A DNA stretch of 64,000 nt from Pseudochrobactrum kiredjianiae (GTDB taxonomy: Bacteria; Pseudomonadota; Alphaproteobacteria; Rhizobiales; Rhizobiaceae): assembly GCF_030362795.1 (NCBI RefSeq), contig NZ_JAUCBM010000006.1, forward strand, positions 186,001 through 250,000, written 5' to 3'. A model generated the notes under the pieces. It had not been told where the DNA came from. It was given only the letters and a program-made list of their open reading frames with translations, and ran no database searches. Every line of letters begins with the position of its first letter. Positions within the stretch are counted from its first letter, which is position 1. The position numbers were made by a program, and so were the translations under genes. Positions 10,632 through 20,356 of the stretch are shown here, piece by piece.

Positions 10632-12017
10632 TTATTTTGCCGTATAAGGCGATTTAATCGCCAGATACAAACCGGCCACAAAAAACAATACCAGAACAGC
10701 AATACCAAGGCGCGGGGAACCGCTGGCTGCGGTCATGCTCGCCACCAGAAACGGTGCCAGAAAACTGGTTGCCCTGCCGGCCAGTGCATAGATGCCGAAA
10801 TAGCGCCCTGCCTCATGCGGCTCGACACTGCGGGCAAACCACGAGCGGGAAGAGGCCTGCACCGGCCCGAAAGCAATGCCGATCAGCATGCCGAAAGCCA
10901 GATAGGCTTTTTCCCCGCCCGATGAAAACAAACCCGTATTACTATCGGGTGGAAAATGCACCAGACCATAAAGCGTATAATCCGGCCCTGTCGATACAAT
11001 GCCCAATGTGGCAACCAGCAACAAAGCAAGCGAGATGACAACCACCCATTTGGAACCGAACCAGCGGTCAAAATAACTGGCAGACCAACAACCGAAAATC
11101 GCTACGACATTCAGGATAATACCAAATAGACCAATCTCAGTGATTGACCAGCCGAACATAGCTGCTGCAAAACCACCGCCCAGTGCCAGCAGCGCATTCA
11201 CCCCATCCTGATAGATCATCCGTGCAATCAAAAAGCGAAACAAAGCCGCCTTTTTGCGCACTTCGCGCAGGGTTTCCTTCAGCTCTGCCAGACCTTCACG
11301 TATGGCCGCTTTCAGTCCCATACCCTTTTCCTGATCGGGGGTGAAGATAAACATCGGTAAAATAAAAATCAGATACCACAGTGCCGCAATCGGCCCTGTA
11401 ATACGGGCATCCTCACCTCTCAAAGCATCCAGATGCCAGAAGGGTTCAATCCCGATCAGCGTTTTTCCGGTTTCCGGCGAGGCGGCAAGACATGTCACCA
11501 CAAAGATTAGTACGATCATTCCGGCGAGATAACCAAGCCCCCACGCAAAATTGGAAACCTGTCCGATATGGGAAGCCGGAATCAGTCGTGGCATCATGGA
11601 ATCGTTGAAAACAATCGAAAATTCTGCGGCAACGGATGCACAGATAAACGCCAGCAGCACCCAGATATAAGCTGAACCCGGTTCTGCATACCACAGCAAA
11701 GACAGGCTGATAATTTTGATGACAGCAAAGAAACCGATCCACGGTTTTCGCGCACCGGTTTTATCAGCAATTGAGCCCAGCGCCGGAGACAAAATTGCGA
11801 TAATAATACCGGCAAAAGCCACACCATAGCCCCATGCCGCCTGCCCTGTTACAGCATCATCCGACATACGGGAGATAAAATAAGGGCCGAAAATGAAGGT
11901 GGTGACGACAGTGAAAAACGGCTGTGCCGCCCAGTCAAAAAACATCCAGCCCCAGATGCCTTTATTCCACATGCTGTCTTGTGCAGGCCGCTCTACAGGT
12001 GGATGTGCGATGCTCAA
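10632..12017 (-). CDS. MFS transporter, Atg22/UMF1-like family
   Basis: This 461-residue integral membrane protein has about twelve hydrophobic segments and opens with WGWMFFDWAAQPFFTVVTTF, a hallmark of the Atg22/UMF1-type major facilitators. The loop GSIADKTGARKPW is the MFS motif-A equivalent after the second helix. Yeast Atg22 exports amino acids from the vacuole; the substrate of bacterial members is not known. The start is a TTG at 12017 with GAGGGCAG upstream, since no in-frame ATG lies nearby. It is the gene immediately downstream of gdhB, separated by a terminator, so a link to amino acid metabolism is possible but only inferred. Confidence 0.88.
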   Translation of the reverse strand: MSIAHPPVERPAQDSMWNKGIWGWMFFDWAAQPFFTVVTTFIFGPYFISRMSDDAVTGQAAWGYGVAFAGIIIAILSPALGSIADKTGARKPWIGFFAVIKIISLSLLWYAEPGSAYIWVLLAFICASVAAEFSIVFNDSMMPRLIPASHIGQVSNFAWGLGYLAGMIVLIFVVTCLAASPETGKTLIGIEPFWHLDALRGEDARITGPIAALWYLIFILPMFIFTPDQEKGMGLKAAIREGLAELKETLREVRKKAALFRFLIARMIYQDGVNALLALGGGFAAAMFGWSITEIGLFGIILNVVAIFGCWSASYFDRWFGSKWVVVISLALLLVATLGIVSTGPDYTLYGLVHFPPDSNTGLFSSGGEKAYLAFGMLIGIAFGPVQASSRSWFARSVEPHEAGRYFGIYALAGRATSFLAPFLVASMTAASGSPRLGIAVLVLFFVAGLYLAIKSPYTAK

Positions 12018-12056
12018 ATCACTGCCCTCAAATCATCATTCCGGCTATTTAAAACA

Positions 12057-12083
12057 AAAGGGCCGGTTTAACACCAGCCCTTT
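12057..12083 (-). terminator. Terminator after gdhB
   Basis: On the minus strand AAAGGGC-T-GGT pairs with ACC-G-GCCCTTT, followed by TTGTTTT. It lies between gdhB and the downstream transporter gene. Confidence 0.8.
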
Positions 12084-12109
12084 CTGTTATGCCGTCATGC
12101 TGACAGCGA

Positions 12110-15100
12110 TCAACCCGCAAGGTCAGCCATGAAACCGGCTGCCACTGCGAGACGGGAAACACTGAGATCTCCGCCTTCTGTCAGTGCAATCATTCGCTGA
12201 CGCACGCCGTCAATCCGCTCGGCATCACGTGTCAGCCAGCTCTGCACCGGATCAGCTTCACCCTTGAATTTAGTGAGCGCCTCCATGGTCACAGCACGGG
12301 TTGCCTGCGTAATCGTATCCGTTGCACGGGACAATGCCAGACCATCATAATAATCTGTGACCGGCACTGATGATGCTGCCTTTTCAATATTGGCAATGCG
12401 GAAGGCATCGACAATTTTGAAATAAGCAGTTGCCGCAGTCATCAATTCGGCCTTACCCTGATAGGCAATCAGCGCAATATCCGCCATCAGTTTTGCCGAT
12501 TGCAGACGGGCGAGTTTGCGTGCCAGCACCTCACCTGCCCCCTTGGCAATATATTTTGCCGTATCAGCAGTAATCAGATCGGCAATAAAATCAGGCATCA
12601 GCTCTTCGAGCTTTGGCTCCAGTGCCATCCGTGTCCGCTTTACCGCATTGACCATCTCGCTCAAAGTGACATTAAAACGGTTATTACGCAGTACCCAAGC
12701 AGTGGTTGAGAACAACATTTCGCCAACCAGCGCATAGAACTCATTCTGTACTTTACCGGAGATCTTATTATCCAGCGCATTGATCGCCTGATAGAGCTGC
12801 TCGGTTTCAAATCCATCAGCCACAGCCACATAAGAGCGCAGAATTTCTGCCGGAGCTTCCGCAGTCAGATCATTCAGACGGCTGACAAAACTCGGACCAC
12901 AGCGATTGATCGCATCATTGGACAACAGCGTCGCAATGATTTCACGATGCAGACGGTGATGCGTAATATCTTTGGCAAAACGCTCCTGCATTTCCTGCGG
13001 GAAATAACCAAACAGGCGGGAATGCAGATAGGTATCATCCGGCAGATTGCTGGCGATCAGATCATCGCATAAGACCATTTTTGCATAGGCCAGCAGTACC
13101 GCCAATTCAGGACGGGTCAGTGCCTCACCACGCTTCTGGCGATCTGCCAGTACCTGATCGTCCGGCAGATATTCTACCTTACGATCGAGCAATTTACGGC
13201 GTTCCAGAGACGACATCATCCGCATCAGATAAGGCAGTTCGGATGCGCCGCGTTTTTCAACCAGTGACAGAGCCAGCGGCTGCTCATAATTATTATGCAA
13301 AACCAGCGCTGCTACTTCATCGGTCATCTGTGCCAGCAGCACATCGCGTGCCTCACGGGTCAGGCGACCATCTTGCAGGCTTGGGGTCAGAGCGATTTTA
13401 ATATTGACCTCAACATCCGACGAATTCACACCGGCAGAGTTATCAATCGCATCCGTATTGCTGCGCCCGCCATTGAGGCTATATTCAATACGACCGCGCT
13501 GGGTAGCACCCAGATTAGCGCCCTCACCGATCACCTTGGCACGCACTTCACGACCGGTAATACGGATTGCATCATTGGCACGATCACCAACCTGCGCATC
13601 ACTTTCACCATCAGCACGAATATAAGTACCGATACCACCAAACCATAACAGATCGACCTGCGCACGTAAGATTGCACCGATCACCTCATTCGGACTGGCC
13701 GTCAATTTGCCCAGACCAATGGCCTCAGCTGCCGCTTCTGACAGTGTAATAACCTTCTGCGAGCGGCTGAAAACGCCGCCACCGGCAGAGATTTTGGAAC
13801 GGTCATAATCCTGCCAGCTGGAACGAGGCACATTGAACAGGCGCTGACGCTCCGTGAAACCGGCATCGGTATCCGGCATCGGATCAATGAAAATATCGCG
13901 ATGGTCGAATGCAGCTAAGAGTTTGATTTTCGGTGACAGCAACATGCCATTACCAAACACGTCACCGGACATATCGCCCACACCGGCAACAGTGAATGGT
14001 GTCGTCTGGATATCAATATCCATTTCACGGAAATGACGTTTCACCGCTTCCCATGCACCGCGCGCTGTAATGGCCATTTTCTTATGGTCATAACCGGCAG
14101 AACCACCGGAGGCAAAAGCATCATCCAGCCAGAAATGCTGCGTCTGACTAATCGCATTCGCCGTATCGGAGAAGGTCGCAGTGCCCTTATCAGCCGCAAC
14201 CACGAAATACGGATCATCCTTGTCCTGACGGATCACATCGACCGGCGGTACAATCTTGCCGTCGATGATATTATCGGTGATCGAAACCATAGTGGAAATG
14301 AAAGTGATATAGGCAGAACGCCCGGCTTCAAACACCGCATTACGGTCACCGCCGACCGGCAAACGCTTAGGATAGAAGCCGCCTTTAGCCCCACCCGGTA
14401 CAATCACCGCATTTTTAACCTGCTGTGCCTTCACCAGACCCAGCACTTCGGTGCGGTAATCCTGCGCGCGGTCAGACCAGCGCAAACCACCACGCGCCAC
14501 AGCGCCGAAGCGCAGGTGAACACCTTCCACTTCCGGTCCATAGACAAAGATTTCACGATAAGGGCGCGGTTCCGGCAGCCCGTCAACCGCACGCGGATTG
14601 AGCTTCACTGCCAGGGTCACCGGGGCATTGCCATTCGTATCATGCATATAGGCATTGGTGCGCAGGGAGGCCTCAACCAGATTGCGGTAGCGACGCAAAA
14701 TCTGGTCATCATCAATGCTTGGTACAGCCTGCAATGCTGTTTCAATGGCTTCAATGACAGCCTGTTCTTTCGCTTGCGTATCAGCCTGTTTAGCCAATAG
14801 CGGATTAAAGCGCAGATCAAACAGGGTGTAGAGATGCGTGGCAATTTCCGGATAACGGTTGAGCGCCGCTGCAATAAAATCCTGCGAATAAGTAATGCCA
14901 GCTTGTTGCAGATAACGTCCATACATACGCAAGATCATGATCTGGCGTGCGGTCAGCCGTCCGCTTTGTGCAAGGCCGTTATAACCGTCATTATCAGCCT
15001 GCCCGCTCCACACCGTGCGGAATACATCATCCAGCAGATCACCGTCATCACTGAGATCAACCGGTTTTTCTGATGCGCTGACAATCAGCATATCGTGAAC

Positions 15101-16918
15101 GTGGACAGTGTTTTTTCCACCCGTTGCAGTCTGCACCGGAAGAGCAAAAGTCTGCTCGCTGATAACGCGGAAACCCATATTCTCCAGCAGCGGCACGCGC
15201 TGCGACAGCGCCAGTGCTTCGCCAAAGTGATAGAGCTTGAGGAAAGCGGCCTGCGGCTCTTGTGTATCATAGTGATAGAAGTCCACATGCAGCGGATTGT
15301 CTTCCGTTAGCGCTTCAATCCGCACTGCATCAATCAGCGCTTCGCTTTCATTGAAAGTTTCACGATAGGATTCAGGGAAACCGGACGCCAGACTGATGAC
15401 CCGTGGGGCAAAAGTCTGCGAGCTTTCATCAGCCGCATCACGCACACCATCTTCCCATGTGCGGACAAAAGTGCGGATCTGTTTTTCCAGAGCCTCACGC
15501 GCCATTTCTGCAACGCTGCCGTCATGACGGCGGATAATGAACTGAACGCGGGTCACGCCTTTATCAAGGAAGACCGGATGAAATTCCACGGCTTCCCCGT
15601 GATAAACATCCATCAGATAATTGCTGATCGCTTCACGAACCATCGAGTCATAACGATCACGCGGCAAATAAACCAGCACACTGACAAAGCGGCTGAAACG
15701 GTCAATCCGCGGCAGCACACGCACACGCGGGCGTTCATCCAGCGCAACAATCAGCTCCGCATGATCGGTCAGCGCATCCACATCAATCTGGAACATATCA
15801 TCGCGCGGATAATCTTCCAGCACGCGTACCAGTGCCTTACCGGAATGGTCAGCAGCATTAAAACCGAGGCGGCTGATCACAGCTTCCGCTTTACCGCGCA
15901 GATAAGGGATCGTACTCAGGAAAGATGTATAGGCAGTCGAGGTAAACAGCCCGACCAGACGCATTTCTCCGGTTACGCGTCCCTCGGCATCAAACAGCTT
16001 GATACCGATATAGTCGATATATTCACGGCGGTGCACCAGTGAGCGGCTGTTGCCCTTGGTAATCAGCAGGCTTTCAGCACCTTTGAGAAAGCCCTGCAAC
16101 TCCTGCGTGATGGATGCATTGTCCTGACCTTGGCGCAGAACGCGAATACCCTCATCACGCAAAATACCAAGCGATGGTGTCTCTGCCTGAGAGAGCGTAT
16201 CACTCCCTGCATCATAGCGGAATTCACGCATACCGAGGAACGTGAAATTACCATCCCGCAGCCATTTGAGCAGCGCCGCAGCTTCACGTCCTTCTGCCGT
16301 ACCTGACAAGGTTTTCACAGCACCGTAAGAGGCAATCACCTCATCGAGCCGTGCCAGCATCGGTTTCCAGTCGCTGACCGCCGCATAAACTTGAGCCAGC
16401 ACCTGCCCCAGCGCCTGCTCCAGGGCTGCGCGGCCGCTCTCATCCAGTTGCGGCAAATGCAGCTGGATGACACTGACCTGCTCTGTTCCTGCAATCGTCT
16501 GACCGGCGGTAACTTCTCCATGCACTTCATAAGTCTTGCCGTTGAAAGCGACATTCACCACCGGATGCACGACCATATAAACCATGCCCGAGCGCTCAAG
16601 AATCTCACCCATGGTTGAATCAAGCAGGAACGGCATATTGCGGTTGATCAGTGTCACCACCGTCAGCGGACGCCCGCGACGGCGCAAAATACTGTCATTA
16701 TCAACGCTGATAACCGGCTTATCAGCCTGATAAGAACCAAGCGCTTTCAGTGCCAGCTTGGCCGCCTCTTCCATATCACCGGCATCATAAGCCGCGATGT
16801 CTTCAGCCGGCGCCCATTCAAATAATAATTTTGCAAATTGAGAAGCCACAGGATCAGAAATCATCTGATGATCGACAACGAATTTAGCCTGCGTATTCTG
16901 GTCTGTATCGGCACTCAC
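12110..16918 (-). CDS. gdhB: NAD-specific glutamate dehydrogenase, large (about 180 kDa) type
   Basis: This 1602-residue protein is the large NAD-dependent glutamate dehydrogenase known from proteobacteria and Streptomyces, which converts glutamate to 2-oxoglutarate and ammonia in the catabolic direction. The N-terminal third is the regulatory ACT-like region; the catalytic core is visible around residues 780-880 (RFGAVARGGLRWSDRAQDYR, VIVPGGAKGGFYPKRLP) and VAGVGDMSGDVFGNGMLLS in the NAD-binding part. The start is best read as GTG 16918 because GAGGAG lies seven bases upstream, inside the longer ATG reading from 16933. A terminator follows the stop. Confidence 0.95.
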   Translation of the reverse strand: MSADTDQNTQAKFVVDHQMISDPVASQFAKLLFEWAPAEDIAAYDAGDMEEAAKLALKALGSYQADKPVISVDNDSILRRRGRPLTVVTLINRNMPFLLDSTMGEILERSGMVYMVVHPVVNVAFNGKTYEVHGEVTAGQTIAGTEQVSVIQLHLPQLDESGRAALEQALGQVLAQVYAAVSDWKPMLARLDEVIASYGAVKTLSGTAEGREAAALLKWLRDGNFTFLGMREFRYDAGSDTLSQAETPSLGILRDEGIRVLRQGQDNASITQELQGFLKGAESLLITKGNSRSLVHRREYIDYIGIKLFDAEGRVTGEMRLVGLFTSTAYTSFLSTIPYLRGKAEAVISRLGFNAADHSGKALVRVLEDYPRDDMFQIDVDALTDHAELIVALDERPRVRVLPRIDRFSRFVSVLVYLPRDRYDSMVREAISNYLMDVYHGEAVEFHPVFLDKGVTRVQFIIRRHDGSVAEMAREALEKQIRTFVRTWEDGVRDAADESSQTFAPRVISLASGFPESYRETFNESEALIDAVRIEALTEDNPLHVDFYHYDTQEPQAAFLKLYHFGEALALSQRVPLLENMGFRVISEQTFALPVQTATGGKNTVHVHDMLIVSASEKPVDLSDDGDLLDDVFRTVWSGQADNDGYNGLAQSGRLTARQIMILRMYGRYLQQAGITYSQDFIAAALNRYPEIATHLYTLFDLRFNPLLAKQADTQAKEQAVIEAIETALQAVPSIDDDQILRRYRNLVEASLRTNAYMHDTNGNAPVTLAVKLNPRAVDGLPEPRPYREIFVYGPEVEGVHLRFGAVARGGLRWSDRAQDYRTEVLGLVKAQQVKNAVIVPGGAKGGFYPKRLPVGGDRNAVFEAGRSAYITFISTMVSITDNIIDGKIVPPVDVIRQDKDDPYFVVAADKGTATFSDTANAISQTQHFWLDDAFASGGSAGYDHKKMAITARGAWEAVKRHFREMDIDIQTTPFTVAGVGDMSGDVFGNGMLLSPKIKLLAAFDHRDIFIDPMPDTDAGFTERQRLFNVPRSSWQDYDRSKISAGGGVFSRSQKVITLSEAAAEAIGLGKLTASPNEVIGAILRAQVDLLWFGGIGTYIRADGESDAQVGDRANDAIRITGREVRAKVIGEGANLGATQRGRIEYSLNGGRSNTDAIDNSAGVNSSDVEVNIKIALTPSLQDGRLTREARDVLLAQMTDEVAALVLHNNYEQPLALSLVEKRGASELPYLMRMMSSLERRKLLDRKVEYLPDDQVLADRQKRGEALTRPELAVLLAYAKMVLCDDLIASNLPDDTYLHSRLFGYFPQEMQERFAKDITHHRLHREIIATLLSNDAINRCGPSFVSRLNDLTAEAPAEILRSYVAVADGFETEQLYQAINALDNKISGKVQNEFYALVGEMLFSTTAWVLRNNRFNVTLSEMVNAVKRTRMALEPKLEELMPDFIADLITADTAKYIAKGAGEVLARKLARLQSAKLMADIALIAYQGKAELMTAATAYFKIVDAFRIANIEKAASSVPVTDYYDGLALSRATDTITQATRAVTMEALTKFKGEADPVQSWLTRDAERIDGVRQRMIALTEGGDLSVSRLAVAAGFMADLAG

Positions 16919-17058
16919 TGGTGAACTCCTCATTCGACAGACCGCTACTGCCTAAATTCCCTTCGGCCTGCTCTGATTTTAAAAGTAGCAATCAAATTGT
17001 GACAAAAAAACCGCTAATTTGTTATTTTTCTCTGCTAAACAAGCAAAAGTGAAATGAA

Positions 17059-17706
17059 TTATAATTCCACCAGATGGTCTTCCAGCTCGTTTTCGTCGCC
17101 AGCTTCCTTAGGGAAATGTTGAGCCAGCAGTTTTCCTGCCTGAGCAATTGCCTCAACAAAGCCATCTGGCACTGTTCCCTGTGCCGCATGGCGGCTTAAT
17201 ATGGCAACAATGGCATTCCACTCCTGCTGGTCCACACGGGCATTAATCCCCGCATCAGCGACCACCTCCGCATAGCGCTCAGCCAGCGAGACAAACAATA
17301 AGATTCCGGTACGTTTGCTGGTCAGATGCACATTACGCGCTACAAATTGCTGCAAAGCATTGAGATGTGCCCGCCGGTAACGCACACGATGCGGCACCAG
17401 CACCATACGCAGCGCCGGAATAAAACCCAGCAATGCAATCAGACATATAAAGGCTGCCAGTATAGCCAGTGCGAATTTCGGCAGGGACAAATCAAACCAG
17501 TAATAATGCGCCACAAAGGCAGCAATCACCGCGGTTACAATCATGCCGCAACAGGCGATAAAACCGGCAACATAAAAATAATCATCACTGCGCTGCGCTA
17601 ATACCGCATAAATTTCGCCGCCAGTCTGCGCCTCTGCTTCGCGTATGGCTGCCCCGATACGCTGACGGTCTTCAGGAGAAATCCGGTTTCGCTGATAGTG
17701 TGTCAT
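17059..17706 (-). CDS. TPM-domain membrane protein
   Basis: The 215-residue protein begins with ISPEDRQRIGAAIREAEAQTGGEIYAVLA, the start of a TPM domain, followed by two hydrophobic segments (FYVAGFIACCGMIVTAVIAAFV and FALAILAAFICLIALLGFIPAL) and then the rest of the TPM fold (SLAERYAEVVADAGI). TPM proteins are membrane-linked and often occur with LemA; some plant members are phosphatases involved in photosystem repair, but the bacterial role is not settled. It is the third gene of the lemA operon, 12 bases after the preceding gene, with AAGGG before the ATG. Confidence 0.88.
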   Translation of the reverse strand: MTHYQRNRISPEDRQRIGAAIREAEAQTGGEIYAVLAQRSDDYFYVAGFIACCGMIVTAVIAAFVAHYYWFDLSLPKFALAILAAFICLIALLGFIPALRMVLVPHRVRYRRAHLNALQQFVARNVHLTSKRTGILLFVSLAERYAEVVADAGINARVDQQEWNAIVAILSRHAAQGTVPDGFVEAIAQAGKLLAQHFPKEAGDENELEDHLVEL

Positions 17707-17718
17707 AGTTTCATCCCT

Positions 17719-18591
17719 TTACCAGCTACCCGATGCACCGCCGCCGCCCGATGAACCACCGCCACCGGAAAAGCCGCCACCGCCGGACGACCCGCCGCCA
17801 AAACCACCACCAAAACCGCCTCGTCCCGATGATCCGCCACTACCGCCGCCGCCAAGTGCAATGGTGACACCCAGCCATTCGTAACGACCGGGGCCGATTT
17901 TACGACCAAAGACCGGAGCCAGAATTGTAAAACCAAAACCGCCGAAGAAAATGCTGATCCAGAAAATCAGAAAGATAACTTCTACCCAATCTGTCTGATC
18001 GGCAGCTTCTTTCTGGTTACGCTTGGCGCGTGCCTGTAACTCCGCCCCTTCACCGCGCAGTACCTGCAGAATATCGTCGGTACCTTTGATAATACCCGCA
18101 CCGTAATCGCCATTGCGAAATTCAGGGATGATCGCATTCTGAATAATAATCGCTGACAGCGCATCCGTTACAGTGCCCTCGAGACCGTAGCCGACTTCAA
18201 TACGCACTTTGCGTTCAGTGGGCGCAACCAGCAACAATATGCCGTTATTTTCTGTTTTCTGGCCAATGCCCCATGCGCGATAAAGCCGGTTAGCATAGGT
18301 CTCAATGTCCATGCCATTGAGGCTTGGAACCGTTGCCACCACAATCTGATCGGAGGATTCTTTTTCATAAGCACTGAGTTTAGCAATCAGTTCCTGCTGT
18401 TGTGCAAAAGACAAAACGCCTGCTGCATCCACCACACGATCCGTCAAAGCAATCGCCGGCTTATCCGTGCTTTGCGCATGAGCAATACTTGCCAATGCCA
18501 TCAGCATGACCACAAAAAGCATCTTCAACACAGACCGGAAAACAGAGTGTTCCGGAATGATGTGATTGCCTGTGATACGGGCAGAAATCAT
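17719..18591 (-). CDS. TPM-domain protein with glycine-rich tail (YgcG-like)
   Basis: A signal peptide or N-terminal anchor (residues 20-40, KMLFVVMLMALASIAHAQ) is followed by a TPM domain (RVVDAAGVLSFAQQQELIAKL, IVVATVPSLNGMDIETYANRL, GILLLVAPTERKVRIEVGYGLEG). Then come a transmembrane segment near 215-235 and a tail made almost only of Gly and Ser. The Gly/Ser tail next to a TPM domain is typical of YgcG-type proteins. It lies between lemA and a second TPM gene. These three commonly occur together and are expected to act as one membrane complex of unknown task. Confidence 0.9.
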   Translation of the reverse strand: MISARITGNHIIPEHSVFRSVLKMLFVVMLMALASIAHAQSTDKPAIALTDRVVDAAGVLSFAQQQELIAKLSAYEKESSDQIVVATVPSLNGMDIETYANRLYRAWGIGQKTENNGILLLVAPTERKVRIEVGYGLEGTVTDALSAIIIQNAIIPEFRNGDYGAGIIKGTDDILQVLRGEGAELQARAKRNQKEAADQTDWVEVIFLIFWISIFFGGFGFTILAPVFGRKIGPGRYEWLGVTIALGGGGSGGSSGRGGFGGGFGGGSSGGGGFSGGGGSSGGGGASGSW

Positions 18592-18651
18592 ACCGTGTTC
18601 CTAAATTGTCAGCGAAAGCAGAACGGGCAGGATTACTCCTGCCCGCTTTTA

Positions 18652-19281
18652 TCAGTTGAACTGTACCTTAGGAGCGGCCTGCGAGGCCGGATCAATTGTG
18701 AAAGTCGGCATCGGTTCATTATTCCAGAACCACAATGTCTTCCACAGCATCGTCGGCATGGTCTTCAAGCCGGTATTATAAACGCGTACCGCCTCAATAT
18801 AATCGCGGCGTGCCACAGCAATCCGGTTTTCCGTACCTTCAAGCTGCGATTGCAGCGCGAGGAAGTTCTGATTGGCTTTGAGATCAGGATATTTCTCAAC
18901 CACAACCATCAGGCGCGACAGAGCGCTGCTCAAATTGGCCTGATTTTCCTGAAACTGTTTGAACATCTCCGGATTATTCAGCATTTCCGGTGAAATTTGT
19001 GTCTGGGTTGCTTTTGAACGGGCTTCAATCACGGCTGTCAGCGTGTCCTGTTCATGGGACGCATAGCCTTTGACTGTTTCCACCAGATTAGGAATCAGAT
19101 CGGTACGGCGCTGATACTGGTTAAGCACTTCGCTCCACGCAGCTTTGGCCTTTTCCTCATTGGTCGGAATGGTATTGAAACCACAGGCTGCCAGCAACGG
19201 CATAAACATCAATAATACGAGTGTCAGAAGCGAACGTAATTTCAGCGGAGCTGTGGCCGCTGCAGATATTTGACCGGTCAT
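18652..19281 (-). CDS. lemA: LemA family protein
   Basis: The 209-residue product has an N-terminal membrane segment (SLLTLVLLMFMPLLAACGFNT) followed by the helical LemA domain. Family marks are YQRRTDLIPNLVETVKGYASHE, FQENQANLSSALSRLMVVVEKYPDL and the conserved FWNNEPMPTF near the C terminus. The LAAC sequence could be a lipobox, so it may be a lipoprotein. AGGAGA precedes the ATG. LemA is the first gene of the operon with the two TPM genes. Its function is not established. Confidence 0.93.
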   Translation of the reverse strand: MTGQISAAATAPLKLRSLLTLVLLMFMPLLAACGFNTIPTNEEKAKAAWSEVLNQYQRRTDLIPNLVETVKGYASHEQDTLTAVIEARSKATQTQISPEMLNNPEMFKQFQENQANLSSALSRLMVVVEKYPDLKANQNFLALQSQLEGTENRIAVARRDYIEAVRVYNTGLKTMPTMLWKTLWFWNNEPMPTFTIDPASQAAPKVQFN

Positions 19282-19334
19282 AGGTATCTCCTCATCTTAA
19301 CCACGCATAACGCATGCTCTCATTTTAAAGTGTT

Positions 19335-19374
19335 AGAGCGAGTTTTGTGTGCCAAGTATGGCACACGGCGCTCT
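19335..19374 (+). repeat. 40-bp palindromic repeat, copy B
   Basis: The 40-mer runs from AGAGCGAGTTTTGTGTGCC to GGCACACGGCGCTCT and is preceded by AAAGTGTTAG, exactly as in copy C. It sits between the rpsP terminator and the lemA start. Confidence 0.85.
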
Positions 19375-19445
19375 AATCAATAATACGCAAATTCTCATTT
19401 GAAAATACACGCTTAATAAAAGCGTTCAATATGAAGCTATAAGGC

Positions 19446-19485
19446 AAAAAAATACCGTGCCGCTTTGCAGAGGCACGGTATTTTT
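19446..19485 (-). terminator. Terminator after rpsP
   Basis: AAAAATACCGTGCC pairs with GGCACGGTATTTTT around a ten-base loop. It lies 31 bases past the rpsP stop and isolates rpsP from the lemA operon. Confidence 0.9.
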
Positions 19486-19515
19486 AATTACTTATAAAAA
19501 GCGAGTGCTTCAGAA

Positions 19516-19935
19516 TTATTCTGCAGCAGGAGCTTCTTCAGCAGGCGCAGCAGCGGCAGCAGCTGCTGCTTCAGCGGCTTCTGCAGCCTTTGCAGCGGCT
19601 TCTTCTTCAGCCTGCTTGGCCATTGCCAGACGTTCCTGAGCTTTTTTGCCTGGAAGACCTTTGGTTGGGTTGCTGGCAACTTCACGCTTGGCAATGCCAG
19701 CCTGATCGAGGAAGCGCAGAACGCGGTCTGTTGGCTGCGCGCCGTGACCGATCCAATACTGAACGCGTTCAGCATTAACAACAACGCGCTCTTCTTTATT
19801 AGCAAGAGTCGCATTCCACGAACCCAGCTTTTCGATGAAGCGACCGTCGCGTGGTGCGCGAACGTCAGCAACAACGATGTGGTAGTAAGGGCGCTTCTTG
19901 GAGCCGGCACGTGCCAGACGGATTTTCAGGGACAT
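19516..19935 (-). CDS. rpsP: 30S ribosomal protein S16
   Basis: Residues 1-85 are a standard S16 ([60 protein letters not shown]). Residues 86-139 are a lysine- then alanine- and glutamate-rich tail ([20 protein letters not shown]) that S16 of E. coli lacks but that alphaproteobacterial S16 often has in shorter form. S16 binds 16S rRNA early in 30S assembly. AAGGAAAA lies before the ATG. A strong terminator follows directly, so rimM, trmD and rplS, which usually follow rpsP, are not in this transcript. Confidence 0.97.
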   Translation of the reverse strand: MSLKIRLARAGSKKRPYYHIVVADVRAPRDGRFIEKLGSWNATLANKEERVVVNAERVQYWIGHGAQPTDRVLRFLDQAGIAKREVASNPTKGLPGKKAQERLAMAKQAEEEAAAKAAEAAEAAAAAAAAPAEEAPAAE

Positions 19936-20038
19936 AGTGTTTTCCTTAAAGTTTATGTCGCGTTACTGAACCAGTAACAATTTCTGAAATACGACCGTTA
20001 AAACGGCCATACTTGTTTTTTACACCGCAAAACGAACA

Positions 20039-20356
20039 TTACTGTCCGGTGTGATTTGCAGCGGTATGCTCATGATGCCGGATCACTTCTTTCACAATAA
20101 AGTTCAGAAATTTCTCAGCAAAATCGGGATCAAGACTGGCATCCAGTGCCAGATTACGCAGGCGCTCAACTTGGCGTTTTTCACGAGCCGGATCAGCAGC
20201 GGCCAGACCGCGCTCGGCTTTCAAAACACCAACAGCTTTGGTGCAGCGAAAACGCTCCGCAAGCATATGGATCAGCGCTGCATCGATATTATCGATCGAT
20301 CCGCGCAGGGCGATAAGTTCAGCAGGCATTGTCTGTTCTTCGCTCATCATGCTCAC
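20039..20356 (-). CDS. Chorismate mutase, AroQ type
   Basis: The 105-residue protein is a stand-alone AroQ-fold chorismate mutase, which turns chorismate into prephenate for Phe and Tyr synthesis. The helix-1 pattern LIALRGSIDNIDAALIHMLAERF, the RCTKAVGVLKAERGLAAADPARE segment carrying active-site Arg and Lys, and the later helix (KFLNFIVKEVIRHH) are seen. The GTG at 20356 overlaps the ffh stop (GTGA), suggesting translational coupling; an ATG at 20350 is an alternative. The order ffh, chorismate mutase, rpsP is as I recall it from related genomes. Confidence 0.9.
   Translation of the reverse strand: MSMMSEEQTMPAELIALRGSIDNIDAALIHMLAERFRCTKAVGVLKAERGLAAADPAREKRQVERLRNLALDASLDPDFAEKFLNFIVKEVIRHHEHTAANHTGQ

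Noticed and set aside
13854-16042. Plus-strand genes opposite gdhB (up to 255 codons)
   Set aside because: They are shadows of the clearly coding minus-strand gdhB frame, with His/Arg-rich composition and no domains.
16919-16933. Start of gdhB at ATG 16933
   Set aside because: Its codons contain the GAGGAG that best serves the GTG at 16918, so the later start is preferred; an experiment could still decide otherwise.
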